From Myxococcales bacterium (GTDB lineage: Bacteria > Myxococcota > Myxococcia > Myxococcales > Myxococcaceae): a DNA stretch of 64,000 nt. The translations under genes and the position numbers were made by a program. Shown piece after piece: positions 45,940 to 54,388 of this stretch. The number at the start of each line of letters is the position of its first letter. Position 1 is the first letter of the stretch. The DNA lies in NCBI GenBank assembly GCA_020846875.1, contig JADLDB010000002.1, forward strand, positions 1 to 64,000, in the 5' to 3' direction. The notes beneath the pieces were generated by a model that saw only the letters and a list, made by a program, of their open reading frames with translations, was not told the DNA's origin and did not search any database.

Positions 45940-47553
45940 ATGGCCGCGCGCGCTGCCCGATTGGAGGGACTGGCCGCCGCCTTCAAGGCGGGCCGGGACG
46001 CGCTTTGCGCCACCCCCCTGGTGCCCCGCGCGGTCGAGCAGTCGGTGGGGAAGCTGGCCCACGCGCTGGTGGACGAGGTGAAGGTGGGCGGCGAGCTCAC
46101 CCTCACGGTGGACGCCCACGGCCTCACGGTGGACGGCGCGCCGGTGCCGCTGGGAGACGCCTTGGCCGCGCCGCTGGCCCGCGATGGGATCCGCGCCGTC
46201 ACCTTCCGCGCCGGCCTGCCGCTGGAAGAGGCCACCCGCCTGGCGAGCGCCTGGGTGCACACCGCCGCCGGCCCCCACGGCACCGAGGGCGTGGCGTCGG
46301 CGGTGTGGGACGTGGGCACGGGCCACGTGGCGCTGCTCCTCCACCCGCCCGCGCGCTGCCTGGGAGAAGGCGCGCTGCTGGAGGCCGAGCGCCTGTTCCG
46401 CGACTGGACGACGACGCCCGCGCTGCCCCCCACCGAGACCGTCCTCCTCTCGGACGAGCGCACCGTGCCCACGCTGCGCGCGCTGGAGGCCCTCGAGCTG
46501 GAACCCGAGGCAGGGCTGGTGGACATCGACCAGTGGCGCAGAGATCTCGACGCGCTGACCAAGGCCCTCACCAGCCCGCGCGGCAACTGCGAGGAGCACC
46601 TGGCCGTGGCGCTGGTGCTGGCGGGAGATCGCGCCGCCTCCCAGCAGGAGGTGAACGCGCTGTTCACGGTGGTCGATCGCCTCGTCTCCCGCCTGGCGCA
46701 CGAGCACCACTTCGCCGCCGCCATCGACGTCTTCCGCATGGCCGTGTCCAGCGGCATCCACACCCAGGGCGGCTACGCGGTGCTGGAGCGCTTCCGCGCG
46801 GGGCTAAAGTCCGGCGGCTTCCTCGGCACGCTGGTGCAGTCGCTCAACGACGCGGGCGCGGCCATCGAGGCGCTGGCCGGGCTGCGGCACATGGGCGCGG
46901 GCGCGGCGAAGAGCCTCGCGCAGGTGCCGGGGCTGACCGACGAGGGGCGCAGGCGGCTCAACTCCGTCATCGCCGAGCTGGACGGGGACGCCGCGCGCAA
47001 GGCCACCGAGCAGGCCGCCGCGTCCACCGCCGCGTCGCTGGACAGGCTCAAGGAGCTGCCGCTGGCCGAGGCGGTGGCGGCGCTGAAGAAGGCGGTCGGC
47101 TCCCCGGACCACGGGGTGCGCCGGCACGCCCTGGAGGTGATGACCCAGGCGCACGCCGTGCAGCTCACCGAGGTACTCCACCAGCGCATCACCGACACCC
47201 ACGCCGACGTGCGCGCCCTGGCGCTCAAGCACGTGGGCGACCTGGAGGATCCCACCGCGCTGCCGGCCCTCACCTCGCTCCTGCACAAGGCCTCCTTGGC
47301 GCCCTCCGAGCGCAAGGGCGTGTACGCGGTGGTGGCGAAGCTGGGCGGCCCGAAGGCGGCGGCGGCGCTGGTGGAGGAGCTGCAGCAGCAGACGGACGTG
47401 GCGGTGCGGGTGGCGGCGGCGCAGGCGCTGGGCGGCTTCAGCTCCCCGAAGGTGCGCGAGGCGCTGGAGGCGGAGGCGGGGCGGCTGCTGGGGAACGCCG
47501 AGCTGAAGAAGGCGTGCAAGGAAGCGCTGGCGCGGCTGGGAGGCGGGACGTGA
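45940..47553 (+). CDS. HEAT-repeat protein
   Basis: 537 residues, cytoplasmic. The first 250 residues are Ala/Leu-rich with no recognised domain. From about 380 on there are HEAT-type helical pairs (HGVRRHALEVMTQAHAVQL, HADVRALALKHVGDLEDPTAL, DVAVRVAAAQALGGFSSPKV). Such arrays are scaffolds for protein contacts. It overlaps the next gene by four bases (GTGA) and follows the cyclase by 37 bases, so the three probably work together in signalling. Confidence 0.75.
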   Translation: MAARAARLEGLAAAFKAGRDALCATPLVPRAVEQSVGKLAHALVDEVKVGGELTLTVDAHGLTVDGAPVPLGDALAAPLARDGIRAVTFRAGLPLEEATRLASAWVHTAAGPHGTEGVASAVWDVGTGHVALLLHPPARCLGEGALLEAERLFRDWTTTPALPPTETVLLSDERTVPTLRALEALELEPEAGLVDIDQWRRDLDALTKALTSPRGNCEEHLAVALVLAGDRAASQQEVNALFTVVDRLVSRLAHEHHFAAAIDVFRMAVSSGIHTQGGYAVLERFRAGLKSGGFLGTLVQSLNDAGAAIEALAGLRHMGAGAAKSLAQVPGLTDEGRRRLNSVIAELDGDAARKATEQAAASTAASLDRLKELPLAEAVAALKKAVGSPDHGVRRHALEVMTQAHAVQLTEVLHQRITDTHADVRALALKHVGDLEDPTALPALTSLLHKASLAPSERKGVYAVVAKLGGPKAAAALVEELQQQTDVAVRVAAAQALGGFSSPKVREALEAEAGRLLGNAELKKACKEALARLGGGT

Positions 47554-48407
47554 GCGATCCCGGCAAGCAGCGCGAGTCGTACCTGCGGCTGGTGCGCGCC
47601 TACGCCCAGTTGGTGGTGGTGCTGCGCGACGCCCTGGCCCGGCTGGGCCGGCAGGAGCCCTTCCGCACCACCGCGGCGCGGCGCGCGATGGAGCACGTCT
47701 TCGAGGAGGCGCTGGAGCGCGAGGCATTGTTGGTGGCCCTGGCCCGCCTGCCCCGGGGAGCGGACGCGGTGGCCCAGCGCCTGGCGGCGGTGGCGGCCTA
47801 CTGCCTGGCGATGACGCGGCGCTTGTTGCTCCCGCCGAAGGACTCGGTGGACCTCTGCGTGACGGCGCTCTTTCACGATCTCTCCCGCCTCCCGGCAGAG
47901 CCCTTCCCGCCGTCGGCCTTCGGGGTGCGCAGCCTGGTGCGGGTGAGCGCCGACGTGCTGACGGACGAGGTGATGCACCAGTCGGCCACCGCGCTGGAGT
48001 GGGCCGCGCCGGCGAAGCAGGCCCCGCCCACCGCGCGCTTTCTCGCGGTGCCCTCCCTCTTCGAGCTGCTCAGCCAGCCCGGGCCCGGGCGCCCGGCGAT
48101 CGCCGTCAACGCGGTGATGGGCCTCCTGGGCCAGTTGGGCGGCTCGCGCCTGGACGAGAACGTGGTGCGCCTCTTCACGCACACCGTGGGCTTCTACCCG
48201 CCTGGCACCGCGGTGCTCTTGTCCGACGGGAGCCATGCGGTGGTGAAGCGCCCGCCGCCGGAGGAACACCCGCTCGACCAGCCGCTGGTGCGGCGCTTCG
48301 ACAAGTCCTTCGCGGCGGTGGAGACGCAGTTGGGGCAGGACGCGAGCCTCGTCATCCGCGGCGCCGTCAGCCCCACCTTGAATCCGCTGCGCGCCTGGCT
48401 GGAATGA
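47550..48407 (+). CDS. Degenerate HD-GYP-like protein
   Basis: 285 residues from GTG 47550. VTALFHDLSRL keeps one His-Asp pair, and the C-terminal part (HTVGFYPPGTAVLLSDGSHAVV) matches the sequence that follows the GYP motif in HD-GYP cyclic-di-GMP phosphodiesterases. The HHExxDGxGYP block itself is missing, so catalysis is unlikely. It may be a binding or scaffold protein coupled to the HEAT protein and cyclase upstream. Confidence 0.65.
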   Translation: MSDPGKQRESYLRLVRAYAQLVVVLRDALARLGRQEPFRTTAARRAMEHVFEEALEREALLVALARLPRGADAVAQRLAAVAAYCLAMTRRLLLPPKDSVDLCVTALFHDLSRLPAEPFPPSAFGVRSLVRVSADVLTDEVMHQSATALEWAAPAKQAPPTARFLAVPSLFELLSQPGPGRPAIAVNAVMGLLGQLGGSRLDENVVRLFTHTVGFYPPGTAVLLSDGSHAVVKRPPPEEHPLDQPLVRRFDKSFAAVETQLGQDASLVIRGAVSPTLNPLRAWLE

Positions 48408-48447
48408 CTCCCTCTCCCCGTAGGAAGAGGGCTGGGGAGAGGGGAGT
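48407..48447. terminator. Bidirectional stem-loop between convergent genes
   Basis: A nearly perfect inverted repeat (48407-48419 and 48434-48447, arms of the type CCTCTCCCC/GGGGAGAGG with one bulged base) sits exactly between the stop codons of the HD-like gene and the VOC gene. There is no T-run, which is common for GC-rich hosts. The same arm type recurs as a dispersed sequence elsewhere in the window. Confidence 0.6.
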
Positions 48448-48812
48448 CAACCCTTCGCGGGCTCGAGGAAGCACAGCCGGTACCCGTCGGGATCGGTCAC
48501 CACGACTTCCCTCGCATGCCACGGCTTCACCTCCGGGCCCTGGGTGGGCGCGCCCAGCGCCCCCGCGCGCTTCACCACCTCGTCGACGTCACCGGTGAAG
48601 GAAATCAACACGCCCCAGCCGCGCCTGCCCTCGACGTTGACGCCAGCCGGCACGCCCACGAGGAAGACGTCTCCTCGCGCGCCGAAGCGCAGGTGCACGT
48701 GGGTGCCGTCGCTGCCGACTCGGGAAAACCCGAGCGCCTCGTAGAAGGTGGCCGACGCCTCCTTGTCGAGGACGAGCAGCTTGACGAAGGACTCGAGCGC
48801 GGCGGCGGACAT
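48447..48812 (-). CDS. VOC/glyoxalase-family protein
   Basis: 121 residues with the paired beta-alpha-beta-beta-beta modules of the vicinal oxygen chelate fold: FVKLLVLDKEASATFYEALGF at the start and VVTDPDGYRLCFLEPAKG at the end. Family members include glyoxalases, dioxygenases and antibiotic-binding proteins, and the substrate cannot be told from sequence. Confidence 0.85.
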   Translation of the reverse strand: MSAAALESFVKLLVLDKEASATFYEALGFSRVGSDGTHVHLRFGARGDVFLVGVPAGVNVEGRRGWGVLISFTGDVDEVVKRAGALGAPTQGPEVKPWHAREVVVTDPDGYRLCFLEPAKG

Positions 48813-48842
48813 GGCGACAGGCCGTCTACACCACCGGCGCCG

Positions 48843-49163
48843 TCAGGGAACGCCGAAGGCGTCGCGCAGCAGGAAGCCACCGGCGCAGCTGACGCCGTTG
48901 GCGAGGAAGCTCCAGAGGAGCGCGCGAGGCACGCCGTTGAAGAACAGCCAGGCGGCCTCGACGAAGACGGCGAAGGCCTCGGCCGCGCCCACCATCGGCC
49001 AATAGGTGAAGCCGTGATCCAACAGCGCCGGGAAGAGGAACCACACCGCCGGGTGCGTCAGGGCGCTGGCGAGGAAGGCGGTGCGCCAGTTGCCGGTGGC
49101 GCGCAGGTAGACGGGCACCTCGAAGGCCTGGGTGAAGGTGAAGGCGATGAGCCAGGAAGCCAC
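48843..49163 (-). CDS. Small integral membrane protein
   Basis: 106 residues from GTG 49163, whose first base is shared with the TAG stop of the gene upstream (TAGTG). Three to four hydrophobic helices; FTQAFEVPVYLRATGNWRTAF and HPAVWFLFPALL recall a family of small membrane proteins without known function. It is the last gene of a three-gene unit. Confidence 0.65.
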   Translation of the reverse strand: MASWLIAFTFTQAFEVPVYLRATGNWRTAFLASALTHPAVWFLFPALLDHGFTYWPMVGAAEAFAVFVEAAWLFFNGVPRALLWSFLANGVSCAGGFLLRDAFGVP

Positions 49164-50194
49164 TACCGCGCCACCTCCGGGCGCAGGGCAGGGCGGCGCC
49201 CCTCGAGCCACAGCCACGCGCCGGCGGCCAATTCGAGGTAGCCGTGGAAGGTGGCCAGCCGCAGGTAGCCCCACCGCGCGCCGGGCAAATCGAACGCCCC
49301 CCACACCGCGATGCCCAGCGCCACCAGGCAGGCGAGGGCGAGCAGCGGGCGGCCGAAGTCCTGCGCCAGCGCCTGCAGCGAGGCGCGGAAGGTGCGGGGC
49401 GCGGGGCGCTCGCGGGCGTCTTCGGGGATGAGGCGCACCCACAGCGCGTAGTGCACCGACTGGAGGAAGGCGAAGGACAGCACCAGGTGCAGCGCCAGGG
49501 TGGGCTCGACGTCCGGCGCGATGGAGGCGACGAGCTCGGTGAAGTCGGTGCCGGTGCCGGGCGAGGAAAACCCTCCCAACGCCGCGATGACGCCGTCGCC
49601 CAGGCCGAAGAGCAGGGCCGCGGCGCCGGCCAGCACCAGCAGCACCGTCACCGCCGCCCGCCCATCGCGGGGCCGCACCCGCCACCACAGCGCCAGCGCC
49701 AGCAGGTTGTGCGCGTGGAGGAAGGCGAGGAGGAAGGCGTACTCGTCTCGCCACGCGCAGACGCTCAACACCAGCCACACCCCCAGGGCGAGGCCCTTCT
49801 TCCACCCGTCGGCGCGCGCGGCCAGCACCGCGGGCACCATGGCGAACAGCCCCACCACAGAGGGCGCGCCGAAGCCCACCGCCACCAGGCAGGCCGCGGC
49901 GAGCGACGCGGGCACGAAGTGGCGATGCAGCCCGGGCTTCACCACCAGGTAGCGCAGGTCGGCCACCAGGTGCGGCACGCCCAGCAGCACGGGGCCCAGC
50001 GCGAGGACCCACAGCGGCGCGGCGAGGACGAGCGCGAAGGACGTGCCCACCGACAGCGCGCCCATCCACGCCACGCGCCGCGGGCGATCCGCGTAGAGGC
50101 CGCGAAGCCACGGCGCGAGCGCGCGGTACAGGGCGGAGCGCACCGCGTCGAGCGGCGCGAGGAAGTCCAGGCGCGCGAGGGACGCGAGGCGCAT
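49163..50194 (-). CDS. Polytopic membrane protein, unknown
   Basis: 343 residues with about eight to nine hydrophobic helices from residue 45 onwards, and conserved-looking polar patches in GVPHLVADLRYLVVKPGLH and FLHAHNLLALALWWRV with several His in membrane-facing regions. These could bind metal or quinone, but no family is recognised. It starts on a TGATG overlap with the gene upstream. Confidence 0.7.
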   Translation of the reverse strand: MRLASLARLDFLAPLDAVRSALYRALAPWLRGLYADRPRRVAWMGALSVGTSFALVLAAPLWVLALGPVLLGVPHLVADLRYLVVKPGLHRHFVPASLAAACLVAVGFGAPSVVGLFAMVPAVLAARADGWKKGLALGVWLVLSVCAWRDEYAFLLAFLHAHNLLALALWWRVRPRDGRAAVTVLLVLAGAAALLFGLGDGVIAALGGFSSPGTGTDFTELVASIAPDVEPTLALHLVLSFAFLQSVHYALWVRLIPEDARERPAPRTFRASLQALAQDFGRPLLALACLVALGIAVWGAFDLPGARWGYLRLATFHGYLELAAGAWLWLEGRRPALRPEVAR

Positions 50195-50535
50195 CAGGTG
50201 GGCCTCGGCCTCCGGAGAACGAAGAGCGCCCCCAGCCCCGCGAGGAGGGTGAGGAAGAGGCCCGTCGCCCACGGCGCGGGGGACGGCGCGCGGGCCGTCG
50301 CGGTGGAGGTGCCGGCGCACAGCAGGTACTCCACCTGGCGGTACTTCGGCGGCGGGCCTTCGCTGTAGTCGGGCCGGGACACCATCGTCTTCGTGCACAC
50401 GCCGGGCTGGCCGTCGTCCGTCCGGCAGGCGGCGCCGGCGGACTTGCCGCGGCAGCCGGCCAGGTTGTCCGGGGCGATGTCGGCGAAGGCGAGGCCTCCA
50501 GTGGAAAGCACGAGGAGGAGCAGCAGGCGCGGCAT
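50194..50535 (-). CDS. Small secreted protein with C-terminal membrane segment (DYSEGPPPK family)
   Basis: 113 residues from ATG 50535. Signal peptide MPRLLLLLVLSTGGLAFA, six Cys in the mature part (GCRGKSAGAACRTDDGQPG, VCTKT, LLCAG), the motif DYSEGPPPK, then a Thr/Ala/Pro linker and a terminal hydrophobic helix ending LRRPRP. The layout recalls a cell-surface sorting tail without the Cys pair. A clear paralogue lies at 51312-51674. Confidence 0.65.
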   Translation of the reverse strand: MPRLLLLLVLSTGGLAFADIAPDNLAGCRGKSAGAACRTDDGQPGVCTKTMVSRPDYSEGPPPKYRQVEYLLCAGTSTATARAPSPAPWATGLFLTLLAGLGALFVLRRPRPT

Positions 50536-50599
50536 GGGCGCCCGACTGTACGCCACGGGAAAGCCCGGTGGGAGGAGCCGCGCCGGGTAGACTCCTCCT

Positions 50600-51307
50600 G
50601 TGGGCGAACACCGCTACCTCGTCGACGGCGCCATCCCGGTGTTGAAGGTGCACCACGAGCCGAGGCCCGCGCCGGCGGTGGTGGTGCTGCACGGCCTGGA
50701 CGCCTCCGCCGAGGTGCAGCTCCCGGAGCTGTGGCGGCTGGCGGACGCGGGCTTCTCGACGGTGGGCGTCGACGCGCCTCACCACGGCCGGCGGCGGGAC
50801 GGCGACCTGCGGGCGCTGGAGGGCCCGGGGGCGCACGCGCAGTTCTTGAGGCTGGTGCGCGAGGCCATCCCCGAGGTGTCGCGCGTCCTCACCCACTTGC
50901 GCGAGGACGGCCACGGCCCCCTCGCGGTGCTGGGCATCTCCCTGGGGGCCTACGTCGCGCTGGGGGTGGCGCGCGCGGACGAGCGGGTGGCCGCCACCGT
51001 CTCCCTCCTCGGCAGCCCCGACTGGAGCCCGCCCGCCCGGGAGGTGAGCGAGGAGCTGCGCGCGTTGATGCGCGGCGCTCCGGTGGAGGATCCCGAGGCG
51101 ACCGCCCGCGCGCCGCTCTTGCTGGTCAACGCCGGGCTGGACACGGTGGTGCCTCCTTTCGCCGCGCGCGCCTTCGCCGAGCGCCTGCGCGGGAAGCGCC
51201 CCGTCGAGTACGTGGAGTACCCGCAGTCGGATCACCTGATGCGCCCGCAGGACTGGGAGGAGCTCTGGGGGCGGATCCCCGGCTTCCTCCAGCGGCACCT
51301 CGGGTAG
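50600..51307 (+). CDS. Alpha/beta hydrolase
   Basis: 235 residues from GTG 50600. VVVLHGLDAS contains the oxyanion HG, GISLGAYVALG the nucleophile Ser, LVNAGLDTVVPP the acid Asp and YPQSDHLMRP the His. A complete catalytic triad of a soluble esterase/lipase-like enzyme, substrate unknown. It lies between the two paralogous small secreted proteins, on the opposite strand. Confidence 0.87.
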   Translation: MGEHRYLVDGAIPVLKVHHEPRPAPAVVVLHGLDASAEVQLPELWRLADAGFSTVGVDAPHHGRRRDGDLRALEGPGAHAQFLRLVREAIPEVSRVLTHLREDGHGPLAVLGISLGAYVALGVARADERVAATVSLLGSPDWSPPAREVSEELRALMRGAPVEDPEATARAPLLLVNAGLDTVVPPFAARAFAERLRGKRPVEYVEYPQSDHLMRPQDWEELWGRIPGFLQRHLG

Positions 51308-51311
51308 CCGA

Positions 51312-51674
51312 TTACAGGTGCCTGCGTCGCGCGAGCAGCCAGGCGGCGAGGGCCACGAGCGCTCCACCGGGGACGGCGGCGCAGCTCGCCTTCTTCGCGT
51401 CCCCGGCTCCGGCGTCCACCTCCGGCGGCACGGGCGCGGCCCCCTCGGTGCACCTCACGCAGTCGTACGCCACCGTCTTCGGCGGCGGGCCCTCCGAGTA
51501 GTCGTTGCGGGTGCACGTCGCCTTCGCGCAGGTCCCCGACGAGCCGTCGTCACGCTTGCACGAGGCGCCCGGCTCCTTGCCGTTGCACCCGGAGACGTCG
51601 GGGGGAGGAAGGTCGGCCCAGGCGAAGGAAGCCGACAGCAGCAGGACACCACCGACGAGACGGAGCGCGCTCAC
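51312..51674 (-). CDS. Small secreted protein with C-terminal membrane segment (DYSEGPPPK family)
   Basis: 120 residues from GTG 51674 (GTGA overlap with the gene upstream). Signal peptide to about residue 20, Cys in GCNGKEPGASCKRDDGSSG and TCAKATCTRNDYSEGPPPK, and a C-terminal CAAVPGGALVALAAWLLARRR. Cys positions and the DYSEGPPPK motif match the protein at 50194-50535, so they are paralogues. The tail resembles MYXO-CTERM but with a single Cys. Confidence 0.65.
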   Translation of the reverse strand: MSALRLVGGVLLLSASFAWADLPPPDVSGCNGKEPGASCKRDDGSSGTCAKATCTRNDYSEGPPPKTVAYDCVRCTEGAAPVPPEVDAGAGDAKKASCAAVPGGALVALAAWLLARRRHL

Positions 51675-52033
51675 GCCTCCATCTTCGGCTGAGTGTAGCG
51701 CCGGGAGAAGTGAATCCACTTGCGGGCGTCGATCTCCACGAACCACTCGACGTTGGGGATGAAGGGGAAGCGCGGCGACAGCACCTTCTCCAGGTACTCC
51801 GCCGCGTCCATCGGCGACAGCCCCGGCCCACGGAAGGACACCCGCAGGTAGGTGTCGAGCGTCGGCATCACGTCCACGGTGGCGCACACCTGGATGCGGC
51901 CCACGCGGCAGCAGTTGTCCACCGTGACCCGCCGCACCATCAAGCCCCACCGGGTGGGGTCCACGGCTCTCTCGAGGAGCTGACTGCCGGCTTCCTCGAA
52001 GTTCTTCAGGCTGGGGACTTCGGAACGCAGCAT
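51671..52033 (-). CDS. Conserved-looking cytoplasmic protein, unknown
   Basis: 120 residues from ATG 52033 with a good ribosome site (AGGGAGGGC). It contains a CC pair (VDNCCRVGRIQVCATVDV) and an aromatic C-terminal half (FPFIPNVEWFVEIDARKWIHF). No family recognised. Coupled by GTGA to the small secreted protein downstream. Confidence 0.6.
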   Translation of the reverse strand: MLRSEVPSLKNFEEAGSQLLERAVDPTRWGLMVRRVTVDNCCRVGRIQVCATVDVMPTLDTYLRVSFRGPGLSPMDAAEYLEKVLSPRFPFIPNVEWFVEIDARKWIHFSRRYTQPKMEA

Positions 52034-52169
52034 CGGGCGGCCCTCCCTGTCGCGTGCAGACCGAAGAAGACCGCGCGCGCGCGAATGAAACAAGGCCGTG
52101 CCCCGGTTGACAGGTTCGATTTCGCCGTTCCCTCGCGCGGCGCCGGCAGGTGGGGTTGACGACGCCGCT

Positions 52170-53315
52170 TCAATCAAGCAGCGCGAGGTCGTCCTTGTGC
52201 ACCGCCTCGTCCAGCCCGCGGTAGCCCAGGGCCGCTTCGATCTGCGACGTCTTCTTTCCGGCCAGCTTCTTGAGCTCCTCCGCGCCGTAGGCCGCCAGCC
52301 CGCGCGCGAACACCTCGCCCGAGGCGTCGGTGAGATCGACCGGATCGCCGAGCGCGAAGCTGCCTTCCACCCGCTGGATGCCCGAGGGGAGCAGCGACTT
52401 GTTGCGCTGCCGGACCGCGTCGCGCGCGCCCGCGTCCACCACCAGCGTGCCCTTGGGCTTGAGCGCGTGGGCGATCCACGCGCGCCGGGCGTCGAGGCGG
52501 GTGGACCTGGGCTCGAACAGCGTGCCCACCGCTTCCCCGGCGAAGACGCGGCCCAGGGTGCCCGGCGCGTGCCCCTTGGCGATGACGCAGCGGATTCCCA
52601 GCTCGGTGACGCGGGCCGCCGACTTCAGCTTGGTGGCCATGCCGCCGGTGCCCACCTGGCTGCCTGCCCCGCCCGCCGCCGCCAGCATCGCGCGGGTCAC
52701 CTCGTGCACCTCGGAGATCCACTTCGCGCCCGGGTGCTTCCGCGGATCGGCGTCGTACAGCCCGTCCACGTCCGAGAGGATGACCAGCGCGTCCGCGGAC
52801 ACCAGGCCCGCCACCAGCCCCGCCAGCGTGTCGTTGTCGCCGAACTTGATCTCGTCCACCGACACCGTGTCGTTCTCGTTGATCACCGGCACCACGCCTT
52901 CGTCGATGAGGCGCTCCAGCGCGTGGCGGGCGTTCAGGTAGCGTCGGCGATCCTGCACGTCGGAGTGGGTGAGCAGCACCTGGGCCACCACGCGCGGCTG
53001 CAGCGCCTCCTCCCAGGCGCGCATCAACCGGCTCTGCCCCACCGCCGCGCAGGCCTGCTTGCCCGGCATGTCCTTGGGCTTGTCCTTGAGGCCCAGGCGC
53101 TCGACGCCCAGGGCGATCGCCCCGGAGGAGACGACGATCAACTGCCGGCCTTCCGCCAGCGAGAGCAGCTCCCCCGCCAGCCCCTCGAAGTGCGGGCGGT
53201 GGAAGCGGCCGGTGGCGTTGGTGAGGGCGTTGGTGCCGATCTTCACCACCACCCGCCGCGCGGCCTTGAGCGCGTCGCGCCCGGTGCGAAGTCGATCTCC
53301 CACGGGCCGCAGCAT
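52170..53315 (-). CDS. proB: Glutamate 5-kinase
   Basis: 381 residues, the standard length. Phosphorylates glutamate to gamma-glutamyl phosphate, the first step of proline synthesis. The amino-acid-kinase domain has VVVKIGTNALT, VVSSGAIALG, VPVINENDTVS, FGDNDTLAGLVA and SDVDGLYDADP. A C-terminal PUA domain (about 290-375, GTLVVDAGARDAVRQRNKSLLPSGI) is present. In the family proline inhibits this enzyme. proA is not adjacent. Confidence 0.95.
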   Translation of the reverse strand: MLRPVGDRLRTGRDALKAARRVVVKIGTNALTNATGRFHRPHFEGLAGELLSLAEGRQLIVVSSGAIALGVERLGLKDKPKDMPGKQACAAVGQSRLMRAWEEALQPRVVAQVLLTHSDVQDRRRYLNARHALERLIDEGVVPVINENDTVSVDEIKFGDNDTLAGLVAGLVSADALVILSDVDGLYDADPRKHPGAKWISEVHEVTRAMLAAAGGAGSQVGTGGMATKLKSAARVTELGIRCVIAKGHAPGTLGRVFAGEAVGTLFEPRSTRLDARRAWIAHALKPKGTLVVDAGARDAVRQRNKSLLPSGIQRVEGSFALGDPVDLTDASGEVFARGLAAYGAEELKKLAGKKTSQIEAALGYRGLDEAVHKDDLALLD

Positions 53316-53334
53316 GCCACGCGAGGCGCGGAAG

Positions 53335-54342
53335 TCAGCCGAACAGCAGCCTGCCGTGCAGCGCGAAGGCCGTGCCGGACAGCTGCTGCGCCAGCCAGGG
53401 CCCCAGCAGCATCAGCTCGATGGCCGCCAGGCCGATCCACGGACCGAAGGGCAGGTTGTTGGCTTGGGGCTCCCAGGTGTCCTCACCGGTTTCCTCGTCG
53501 AGGATCGGATCCGGCACGTCCTGGAAGAGCAGCGCGTAGGGCACCAGCACCACCCGCTTCCACGCCGGCAGCCCGGGCGCGAGGAAGGCGGGGGTCCACT
53601 TCTGGCGGGCCGGCTGCTCGTCCTCGGCGTCTTCCTCGCCCTCGCCCTCGCCCTCGGCTTTGGCGGCGCCCTGGTGCGCCCTGCCGTGGAGGCGCATGCG
53701 CACCACGCCCACCACCGCGGCCTGCGCCGAGGCGAGCAGCACCAGGCCCAGCAGCGCCTTCCACCCGAGGAAGCCCAGCACCATCGCCACCAGGTACTTG
53801 TCGCCCGCGCCCAGGGCCTCGCGCCCGGTGGCGGCCCAGCCGGCGAACTCCATCACGCGGAAGAGGACGAAGCCGGCCACCACGCCCAGCGCCGCCGTCT
53901 TCACCGCGTCCAGCCCGTTCGGCACCTGGAGGACCACGGCCAGGGCGATGCCCGGCAGGGTCAGCTCGAAGGGCAGCACCCAGTGCTCGGCGTCGATGAA
54001 GACGAGCGGCACCAGCACCACCACCAGCGTCAGCGCGCCCACCAGCGGCCAGCTCCACCCGAAGCGCGCCAGGCAGCCCATGAAGAGCGCGCCGGTGAGC
54101 AGCTCCACCAGGATGTAGCGGGGCGAGATGGGGGCCTTGCAGCTGCGGCACTTCCCGCGCAGCACCAGCCACGAGACGACGGGAATGTTGTCGTACCAGG
54201 CCAGCGCGGCCCCGCACTTCGGGCACTTCGAGCGCGGCCGCACGATGCTCTCGTCGTGGGGCACCCGCGCGATCACCACGTTGAGGAAGCTGCCGAGGGC
54301 CAGCCCGAGGAAGGCCAGCCAGATGGTGAACACCGGTTCCAC
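53335..54342 (-). CDS. pilD: Prepilin peptidase (type IV pilus/type II secretion)
   Basis: 335 residues from GTG 54342. A membrane aspartyl protease that cleaves and N-methylates prepilins. The N-terminal GSFLNVVIARVP, the zinc-like pairs CPKC and CRSC, and the two catalytic Asp in FIDAEHWVLP and ALGAGDKYL are intact. A roughly 50-residue insertion between the last helices contains an acidic run (EGEGEGEEDAEDE) and is not usual for the family. It should serve the type IV pili of gliding motility or secretion. Confidence 0.93.
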   Translation of the reverse strand: MEPVFTIWLAFLGLALGSFLNVVIARVPHDESIVRPRSKCPKCGAALAWYDNIPVVSWLVLRGKCRSCKAPISPRYILVELLTGALFMGCLARFGWSWPLVGALTLVVVLVPLVFIDAEHWVLPFELTLPGIALAVVLQVPNGLDAVKTAALGVVAGFVLFRVMEFAGWAATGREALGAGDKYLVAMVLGFLGWKALLGLVLLASAQAAVVGVVRMRLHGRAHQGAAKAEGEGEGEEDAEDEQPARQKWTPAFLAPGLPAWKRVVLVPYALLFQDVPDPILDEETGEDTWEPQANNLPFGPWIGLAAIELMLLGPWLAQQLSGTAFALHGRLLFG

Positions 54343-54388
54343 CTCGCGGAACGGTACGCAACAACGCGCCGGGGCGCACTTGTTTGCT

